The notes under the pieces were generated by a model. It ran no database searches. It saw only the letters and a program-made list of their open reading frames with translations, and was not told the origin of the DNA. From positions 5,513,874-5,577,873 of the forward strand of contig NW_024037070.1 of NCBI RefSeq assembly GCF_015706575.1: a DNA stretch of 64,000 bases, read 5' to 3'. This document shows, piece by piece, positions 55,680 through 64,000 of the stretch. Positions within the stretch are counted from its first letter, which is position 1, and each line of letters starts with the position of its first letter. The position numbers and the translations under genes are program-made. This DNA is from Patiria miniata (lineage: Eukaryota > Echinodermata > Asteroidea > Valvatida > Asterinidae).

Positions 55680-57300
55680 GCCCCCCCCCCCCCCCCAACG
55701 CTGCTCCAACAGGATCCAACTATTTTGCATTTACATGTATGTCAGATTCTTTTGGATTGAGCGGTAAAAATCCTTGTCTACTCCTGCTGGATTTTGTTAG
55801 ATTCGGTTGGGTTCTGTTGCGTTCAGGAGGCAACGGTCGGAAAGATAAGGCACAGTTGACCAGCAGCTTAGGAAATTTGAAAAGTAACAGTTCAGGCTCG
55901 ATCCAGGTCAAACAGACTGTTTGGACAGTGTGGAAAGGCCTTTCTAGTTGTTGGACTTCGATGGGTTCAGCAAGATGCTGAGAGAAAATAGGAACAAGTA
56001 GTGTTCCCTTTGTAAAAAAAAAAAGATGAAAATTGAGATTAACCCTATCTCCCTTGAGTGATTTGCTGAGAACCTTTCTCACTCCTGCAAATTCCAACAT
56101 CATGGTAAATTCTACACCCAAACTGATTATGGTGGTGTGCTTAACCCAATAATCACTAGTGCAGTACTCACTCCAACAGATTCCAACAAACCCTGGTGTT
56201 GGAGTTTGACTGGATGAGGATTGTTTAGTGTATTGCCATTATGCGATTTCACTCTGAATTATAGGAAAAGTACGGGTGAATGTAACTCTTGCGTCTGGAA
56301 AATTATACATAATAATTGTACCTTCCTTACTGTCTGCCTAGGGATAACTGCTGACGATCATATAATGTAGACAATATGTTATTGTCAAGGTTTTTCCCCC
56401 AGTATGTTAAGTTTTTGGCAGTGTGCCAGGTATTTGCTTTATGGATTGACTGGAAATTTCTCATGTACACAATGTACATGTACATGAAACTAGACTAACT
56501 TGGTCTTTCAGATATTTATACAAGCGAAGAATGCCCGATCAGGTGTTCACCTTTAATTTTTAAATTTGGTTTTCATTATCTGGACTGTAGTGGTCAGCTT
56601 AAAAGTCAAACGACAATGTCAAACAACAATGTCCAAGTGCCACATACCAGTTGTCTTCACCCTAACTTCCTTCAGTGATTTAACCTTAACCGCCCTGAAT
56701 CCTTCAAAATCCTCTTTGCCAAAGTGGAGGAATTTGGAGGATTGAGGTTACATGGCAAAAGTGCGTTACTGATTTCGTGGGATGCACCTTGTCAAGGTCT
56801 TGGGCCGGACCTTGTGTTGTTTTTGCTCAGCCATGCATAAATATAGGCCTGGATTATACTTGAAATCCTCTGTACTGCTCCAGGATGTCACTGGCCAAGC
56901 CTCAACATATTGACAGTCACTGCCGCAGGATTTTGCAGGATTCAGGCGGTGGTCACCCCTCCACTGACAATATTCAAGAAATAATGAAGGAATTTGCAGG
57001 ATTGAGGCTATATGCTGTTTTTCCATGTGACCAATTGGAGGATTTTGCAGGATTGAGGCTGCATCCTAGCAAAAGGCCTAGGGAGTTGGGGTTAATAGCC
57101 TACCTTTCTCACTCTTGCAAAATCCAACATCATATTGTAAACTCAACACCGAAACTGTTGGACTCTAATTATGGTGGTATGCCTGACCCCATGTAAAGCA
57201 TAATCAGTTTACTAGTGCAATCCTCACTCCAACAGACTCAAACAAAACAATGAAAACATGCAGTTGGATTCTGAAGGGTTTGGGGTGGTTAGGGTAACAA
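55680..57300. repeat. Cluster of piggyBac-like D/E-type MITE copies
   Basis: Successive degraded copies at about 55690-55985 (GGATCCAAC and TTGGATTGAGC words, also at 26920-27215), 56041-56226 (AACCCTATCTCCCTTG), 56660-57095 (CAAAATCCTC words, ending GGAGTTGGGGTTAA) and 57090-57300 (ending GGTTAGGGTAAC). Neighbouring copies share TTAA-type junctions. A poly-C run begins at 55681. Confidence 0.55.
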
Positions 57301-57773
57301 AGCAAAATCAGGCCTTTGTTAAATGTTTTTCCTAACGGTTATACATTTTTTGCCACAAAAAAACCCTGTATACTAATAAAAAAAAAAAGGCAAAAGCTTG
57401 TTGTTTTTTATAATTTAAATAAAAATTAATTTCCAATTTCAGTGAAAATTGCCTACAATTTTTTCCTGACCATTTTGAACTGCAAACAGGAATATAAATT
57501 GACAAATTGCAAAATCCACTTGAGTTAATTCACACGAAAATGTTTAGGATCGTCAAGGGTTCATAATGTAACGGGGGAAAAAGCATAACCTTTTAGGAAA
57601 CACTGCTAACCTGATCGACCCCCTTTATTTTTCCCTTTTTATGTGTGTCTAGTCGCGTGTGTCTGCTCCCACTTGCAACAACACTCTGAATAGAAACATG
57701 ACATTGCCCCGTAGTTGAACCTCACATTAAAAACGAAGTTGGTGATTTATAACAAAGTAAGGGCAGGCTGTGT

Positions 57774-58316
57774 TTAAAGGTAGAGTACATCATTTGCAGC
57801 CATCCAAAAAGGTAACTGACCAAATTACTGTTGAAAAAGCTACTTGGTTTAAAGATAGTAGTGGCACTAAACTCCCTGTGAAATTATTCCTTCTGGCATG
57901 CTGTCATTTTGGAGAAAGCAATAAAATGTCATTTCCAAAGATGCGTATAAAGACGCATCTTTTGAAATTTTCGTTAGTCGTTTGAATTTAATTCAGCGAA
58001 GCCTTGAATGGGTACGCACAAGCGTTGACATGACGCACCACGCGCGCGTGGTTGATATAATTCGTCGGTTTAGTGCCTGACATTGCGGAGCTGCAATCGG
58101 CTGAATAAAAACGTGACCCGGACGCTGATTTCGGGCAATATTCAACACATGACTCGCAACTCTTTAATTGAAATTGAGATCCTAGAATATTGTTTTTATC
58201 GAAATTTGCAGCATTCTCTGAGCTAAAGTTTCATCAGGTTAGGTATTAAGCATCCGTCTTAGACTCTTTACATTTAGAACACTTTTTGTTGGTATTCTAC
58301 CTTTAAAAAGAACAAA
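57774..58316. mobile_element. TTAAAGG MITE, family B, copy 3
   Basis: TTAAAGGTAGAGTACATCAT at the left and TTGGTATTCTACCTTTAA at the right. The interior aligns, inverted, with 7479-8021 and 25540-26058. Confidence 0.7.
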
Positions 58317-61056
58317 GAACATGTAACAGGAAGAGGTTAGCTTTTTGTGCTATCAGTGAACAGACTTCTATGTACATGTTTTACGCACTTGGTCGTATAC
58401 AATGTACATACACATCTGCATTGTATGTTCATAGCCCAGGAGTGCCATCCATATTAAAACTACAACAGTTTGCCCTAACTCAAATGTAAATTTTAGTAGC
58501 CTTGATAGGGTTAAAAGTGAAGCTTGCACCTTTTTATTAATTTGTTAGACAGATATTACTAGAATTTTGGTTTAAGGTTGTGAAATACAAATGTAGTTTA
58601 GAAAACTGTGTAAAATGTGACTTTTTGCGTTCATTTTTGTGTAGCATTAGCTGCGTATTTCGGATATGCTGCTGCAAATTTTTTTAACACAATTTTTTTC
58701 GTGGGACTTATTTTGAACATGGTTTTACAAGCCGGCTATCAGTCATAAAGAGAAAGGTAAATGCTTTTTTTTTTAATTTTATTTTTAGACAAATTTCCTT
58801 AAAACAAACGTCTTACATCAAGATTGGTTTGCGATTCAAAGTTCCATTGGATTTAAAGATGGTGTGTACATGTACATAAATGTGGTTCATTTTTTCCTTT
58901 CCGCAAACAAACAAAAAAGCTTAAACAGGAAAACGGGTAAAGCAGACAAGCGGTTATTTTCACCTGATGAAGGAAGCTACTCACAGGAAACATGTCTGTA
59001 TTTTGGTGAGTGGTGTAAGGCCGGGCATGTTTGAAGGGTAAAAACAACAGCACCAGTCAAAACTTATGAAAAATTACAGTTCAATGAAGCAAAAACACTT
59101 ACAGCTGGTCATGCATTTAAATTTGAAATGTTTTTGTTTTGTTGATGGAAATTTTCATAAGAATATACCATGCATTTTGTTTTTCCTTTTATTTTTGTAA
59201 ACCTGAATTTTATAAAATTTTATTTCCAGAGATTTTGTGTGTGGTGGATTTTGACTGGTGTGTGTGGGAGAGCAATAAAAGTGTGTGATTATGAAAGAAC
59301 TTTAAAGATAAAAAAAATATAAAGATGTTTTTAAATCGTCTGTTTATAGACCTCATCAGTATTTTATCTATATTTACATGTACTGTAAAAAAAAAAAAAT
59401 GTGTAAACAATTGTATAAATTCCTAAAAACAAAAATGTTTTAATAAAATGTTAAAATTGAAAATCATTCGCAGTATAGTTGTAAACGCTTATATTGATAT
59501 GTACTGTAAAGTGTATTTTATTTGTAGATAACTTGAATAGAGAAGAAAGGGCTATAAACTTTATATTGTGTACATGCTACCACATTTCCTGGGGGAAAAG
59601 AAATTGTATATAGGAACATGGAGATCATGACATCTACATTAAGGTTTAAAATTTTAACTGCGTTTGCTGACTTAACATCTGTTAGACTTTTAAGATATAT
59701 CAGAAGAAAGATAAATTAATTTTTTTTTCTGCACTCTGGATCTAGTTGTATGAAAGTCCACATTAAAAGTAGGATACTTTCGTTTGAAAAATGAATGGAC
59801 GCCTGTTCGCTTCTGAAAGATGTTACAGACGAGAATTCGGAGGAAAAGATCGGAACTTTGTGATTTCTTTTCATAAGGTTTCTCATAAACACTCAGGAAT
59901 TTGCTTTAGAATGTCAAACTGTTGATGTGGAATGATTTACCTCGGTAGAATTTTGAAACAAATTCACCGCCAGTTTCACAGACAATTTCAATAGCACACG
60001 GTAAAACACCATGAAATGGTGATGTGTATGTTAATATGCAGACTATTTACAAGTCCATTTGTAGTATTTTTCACTCTATTCACAATGGAATTTATATTGA
60101 GAGGGCAATCGGAATGTGAATTCCGACGGAATTATGCATGTAGAAAAATATGTTTACTCAGCATTTGCTACTCAAGAAAATCTCTGTGTACACCAGTTAT
60201 TTATTTTCCGTTTTTATGATTTTGCACATTTCAGAATGTAAGAGAATGAACTTATAAATAGTTCGGTAATTTTTTGGATTTTCATATTGTTCCCCGCCCC
60301 CCAAATTGATTTTAGCATGTTTTAGCGAGATATTTTAGTGGCCATTGACAACGATGCTGCATGGAGCTTGCTCGTGTGTCCCAGACGCTTAATTAAAAAA
60401 AAAAAGCTTTCAATTTAGTGCGCCTTCAAGTTTATCTTGAATATTATTAAATACACACAAACGAGTTTCCATCAAATAAGTTCTTATAGGGTGCGATGAA
60501 ATTCTGGAAATTATGTGTTTAAAATAATTCTTATTTTCACATAGCAAAAAAAATGTCTAGAAAGGAGACTTTGAACTTGAAGATACCAATTTTATGTGTG
60601 TTTCTGCAACCATACTTCATCTGTAGAATGTTTGTATCAATGTTATTATTCTTTTTTAAGATGCATAAAAGATGCATTCAACTTTCAGTTTCTTTCGTCA
60701 TTTTTTTTCAGCGGGGTTTTAATGATAACATGAGCAAGACCGGGGAACTTTCCGTCTGGAATGCGAGTTGCATTTTCTTTGCCTGTATCCCGAGTCAGAA
60801 AGTTAAAAAATGCTTTGTGTTTTACCAGTCCGTAAAATCTTGCACTTTCAGTAACGGCCCTTATTTTGCAGCTGTAGCGTATAGAAGTACTAAAGGTTAT
60901 CAGATATGAACGCTTTCCCAACTGTCACTTTTGGTGTTTTATCCAATTTTTTTTTTTATATATTAAATATAGAACTGTAAATCGTTATGATCTATAGTTA
61001 TACTAGATCCTTATAGATCATATTATTGTTTATGATCTGTTGAATCCTGAAGGCAA

Positions 61057-61075
61057 AATAAACATTCAAAATAAA
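61057..61075 (+). terminator. Candidate ataxin-1 polyadenylation signals
   Basis: Two AATAAA hexamers 13 bp apart are followed within 40 bp by GTGTTATTTGTGTTTTG, a GT-rich downstream element. This is the best such arrangement after the stop codon. Confidence 0.5.
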
Positions 61076-61080
61076 TATTG

Positions 61081-64000
61081 AAAATTGCCAAGCTCTAAAA
61101 GTGTGTTATTTGTGTTTTGTTCATGCATGTTGGGTTTTTTCAGTTATCTTTTTTTATTTTTTTTTATTTTCTGGAAAACTGTTACTGAAATGTTTCATTG
61201 TTGTAATAAATTGTGTTAAACAATTTTTACTGGAATCAACTACTTCCATCTGTTTTCTTGCTATAAACATTGAGCTATAAAAAGGAGGCTAGATAGAACA
61301 TGCCAAGTACAACCATGGAGGTAGCATAACTTAAGGCTACAGATAGAACATGCCAAGCATATAATATGAGCGCAATACAACTGTTAGTTGCGATCTGACC
61401 TACTACATGTAATAGGTGAAACAATGTCCCAGGTTATTTTATGTAGGTGTCCCCCCGTGCACTGTGCCAGACGCTGTACTTGTACTTCTGCGCATGCGCT
61501 ACACTGTAGATCGTGTGCTTTTCGTGAGTGGAGCTGGGAGTTTTTCGACGAACAGAAATTTAGAAAATTGTGTTTAATATCGTTGATTTTTGAAGCTGGT
61601 GAGTTTTTTTATGCGTCAGCAGCCTTGTCTTGTATCATAGCCTATTTTAATGGTTTCGTAGATGCGTAGGTGGTTTTATAAATGGTGGAGATTAAGGTAG
61701 AAAATTGGCCACATGATGAGTGTTAACGATGACGTCGTCGATGGACGATGAACGTGCTTGGTAAACGTGTGAATGCGGCAGCCGTGAATGCAGTGAAGCT
61801 ACACTGCGTGTTGCATTCTGGGACATCCTATAAACGACACTTTTGTTATTGACAGTCGAGTCTATGGTAGGGGGCTAGGCCTATAAATAAATTGATCGTA
61901 TAAATATCCATTTGTTTTTGATGTGGTTTGTAGAAAAAGACATAGGCCTAAGAAACATTCAATTCAAGTTTGGATTCCCACGGATTCTGCAAATGCCTAA
62001 GCAAATGCTTGGAAAGCCGAAGAAGAATTGATTAAACTAAGCAGGGATTTTTTTGCTTTGGGAAGAGTTCCAATCTGGCCACCACTTATGAGTTATTCAC
62101 TGCCGAACACAATTATCTTCACCTCACCTTGTGTTTTCATGGTCGATAAATCCAGGCATTAGGCTTGGGAAAACTGAAAACATGATCGACTTAGTCTGAG
62201 GAAAAATGTGGTGTTTTTTTTTTTTTAAAAAGAGCACATTTTGGGTGCACACATTGTTCGAACAGCCGATAGGCAGCTGCAGCCAGTGGCAGCCATATTG
62301 AACTTGAAGAGTCTGGAAGTAGTGCACTTGACAATGCACTAGCCAATAATATGCGATATGGCCTACCTCATGAATATTTCATTTCTCATGAATATTTAGC
62401 TTATTCAACAGGCACCTTAAATATATCAAATGGACCCGCAACGGCAATAAAAGCAGATAAAGACTCGTGTGTTTAATTAGAAAGTTTCTCGCCCTCCAGG
62501 TTCGATTCCCAGCAAGACCAATGAATGGTCGTAAGTGAAGGATAGGGGTGAGAGTCGAGAAGGGAAAGTAGAGGAAATAACGATGTAGGACAAAACTTTT
62601 TGGCACTCCTAAATTTATTGAAAAAAGTGGCGGCCGGATATGTAACTGTTTCCATTTTTTTGTCCTTGAAATGTGTACATTTAATGCAGAATGAAGTGTT
62701 GATTATTTTGCACACCAATTCAGAGTGCAGATTATGACTGAAATGCTTAAAACTTACATTTTCTCCATATCATTGTCCTTAATTCTAGCTCCATTCTATG
62801 ACCACGGCCTACCCACATGACCTTGAAAAGTTAGGGAAATTGTGGCATTTTTCCACGGGAATCCTTCAGCCTGATACTTGGCATGCATGTTCACTTGCTC
62901 AAGTATCCCAAAAGTGGCATAAATGATAAAAAATACCACACAATTACATTCTAGGGCTAGCATCATACCTACCTTCAAATGGTCCCACAATGTAATGCAA
63001 CATAGGGTACCTTCACTGCACATTTTTGAGCTGGGAGTTATCTGTAAAAATGCCCGGGGGCGTAAGGGCCTTGCATATAGCAAATCTTTGAAAAGTGACC
63101 TTGGTTATAAAATATTTGGCAATATAAAATTGGAAAGAATGGTGCATCCTGACGCCACTTTTTTTGGTTGTGTACAAAGTCTATGGAGAGTCGAGTGCAT
63201 TTTCGAAGTATTTTCTAACAAAATTGGAAATGTTTCTCAGTTCCAGATTCATGTCTTTTCAACATTTTTGCAATGACTGACCTTCATTGAGATGAAAATG
63301 ATGAAAAAAGTGGTGTCAGGATGCAACATTCTTTCCATAAAATTGTTCCGACTTTAAATTTCCCAAATCGTCCAAAGCCACCCACATGTAAGCCAGCAAG
63401 GTAAATGGGGCCTGCTGAAAAAAAAGTACAAGTCCAAGTCCTGGACCTGATGAGTGTGGATCCTTGGGCCAAAATGTTGAACACAAAATAGTAGCAGTGG
63501 CAATCTTTGAACCAAGCAACACTGCAAAGCCATAGTACTTGTGGTGGGGTATTCTGCATTTGTGCAAAAATACTTGACTCCTTGGCCGTCTAATAATAGT
63601 CGGACTTTGTGCACAGTTATCAAGTAGTTTTGCTGCTCCATGTGTCATGTAATTGTATAAAGGTAAGATACATGTACATGTAGGTGATCGATTTTTTAAT
63701 GCATGTAGTTATTATTTGTATACAAGTTAGCTGCAATGTTTATTATGCTAAGTTTTTGCTGACCGTTTAAATTTTCTTAAGTGTAGGAGGAATGCAGTAT
63801 CATAATACCACTTTTTCCATGTATTTCACTCCAATGATAAGTTGTTGCAAACTTGTTGAAAGAACAAAAATTAATATGGAACCATGCAGTAAATTCAGTT
63901 TTGTTTGAAAATAATTTGCAAACTCACACGACTCATTGTAGACTTTTTATCTAACAAAGTGGTGTCTGAATACTATATTCTTTCTCATGTTATAAGTCAT
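61081..64000. other. Right flank, no supported gene
   Basis: It contains a CpG-richer block at about 61440-61820 with GCGCATGCGC and a donor-like GAAGCTG-gtgagttt at 61598, which could be a promoter and first untranslated exon of a gene beyond the window (weak). A partial SINE B-box (CCAGGTTCGATTCCC, ~62500) and a family F MITE (63132-63337) follow, with a further partial copy at the very end. Confidence 0.4.
63132..63337. mobile_element. Hairpin MITE, family F (inverted copy)
   Basis: GGAAAGAATGGTGCATCCTG at the left and CAGGATGCAACATTCTTTCC at the right. The interior has GTACAAAGTCTATGGAGAGT as in the other copies. Confidence 0.65.

Larger units (their letters stand above)
54217..61080 (+). 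other. Probable long 3'UTR of ataxin-1 with embedded repeats
   Basis: No coding exon is supported after the stop at 54216. Tandem AATAAA signals at 61057-61062 and 61070-61075 are the most convincing polyadenylation site. From 58.4 to 61.0 kb the DNA is AT-rich and almost free of transposons, unlike the rest of the window. A ~6.8 kb 3'UTR parallels the ~7 kb 3'UTR of human ATXN1. The extent is inference; an earlier site is possible. Confidence 0.45.

Noticed and set aside
60553-60909. 118-codon plus-strand open frame in the presumed ataxin-1 3'UTR
   Set aside because: AT-rich, Phe/Lys/Cys-biased translation with no domain; such length is expected by chance in AT-rich DNA with this much sequence.
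1-64000. LINE, LTR or virus-like element
   Set aside because: No reverse transcriptase, integrase, capsid or paired long terminal repeat was recognised in either strand; all supported repeats are short DNA elements, SINEs or tandem repeats.

Overview
This is a stretch of animal nuclear genome. It holds five spliced protein-coding genes with GT-AG introns of 0.1-4 kb, AT-rich introns and intergenic DNA, tRNA-derived SINEs, and very many short palindromic DNA transposons. The gene set is metazoan. The repeat style (TTAA- and TA-target MITEs, frequent ggcctaggccta words, SINE tails of marine-invertebrate type) and the protein divergence from human suggest an invertebrate deuterostome, most likely an echinoderm such as a sea star. 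The phylum call is inference; no marker in the window proves it.

Layout: (1) 1.36-10.5 kb, + strand, PRMT7 (protein arginine methyltransferase 7), 11 coding exons. (2) 12.5-18.8 kb, - strand, MVD (diphosphomevalonate decarboxylase), 9 coding exons, tail-to-tail with PRMT7. (3) 19.0-30.6 kb, + strand, METTL17 (mitochondrial ribosome assembly factor), 11 coding exons. Its ATG lies only 173 bp from the MVD ATG, so the pair probably shares a bidirectional promoter. (4) 33.9-37.2 kb, - strand, an hnRNP C/RALY-type RRM protein. It can be spliced to either of two different last exons, each coding a related C2H2 zinc finger. (5) 47.4-54.2 kb, + strand, an ataxin-1 orthologue with AXH domain, followed by a probable ~6.8 kb 3'UTR ending near 61.06 kb. 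The five genes do not form a pathway; they cover arginine methylation, isoprenoid synthesis, mitochondrial translation, RNA binding and transcriptional or splicing regulation. All exon junctions given were checked for phase, and each of the five reading frames closes.

Repeats fill most non-coding space. Three MITE families share TTAAAGG termini and a TTAA target. Other families begin TTAACCC (piggyBac-like), CAGGGTGAG (mariner-like, TA target) or CAGTGGAACG (pogo/Tigger-like, TA target). A 993-bp near-perfect palindrome at 39.5-40.5 kb is flanked by a 9-bp target duplication (Mutator-like). Two elements at 23.9-24.6 and 40.7-42.2 kb have 8-bp target duplications and inverted arms built of short tandem repeats. 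No reverse transcriptase, transposase, virus-like element, CRISPR array or intact tRNA gene was recognised.

Most notable observations: the RRM-zinc finger architecture with paralogous alternative last exons; the transposons with tandem-repeat arms; central hairpins in MITE copies that keep base pairing while their sequence changes; and an ataxin-1 whose glutamine run lies C-terminal to the AXH domain.
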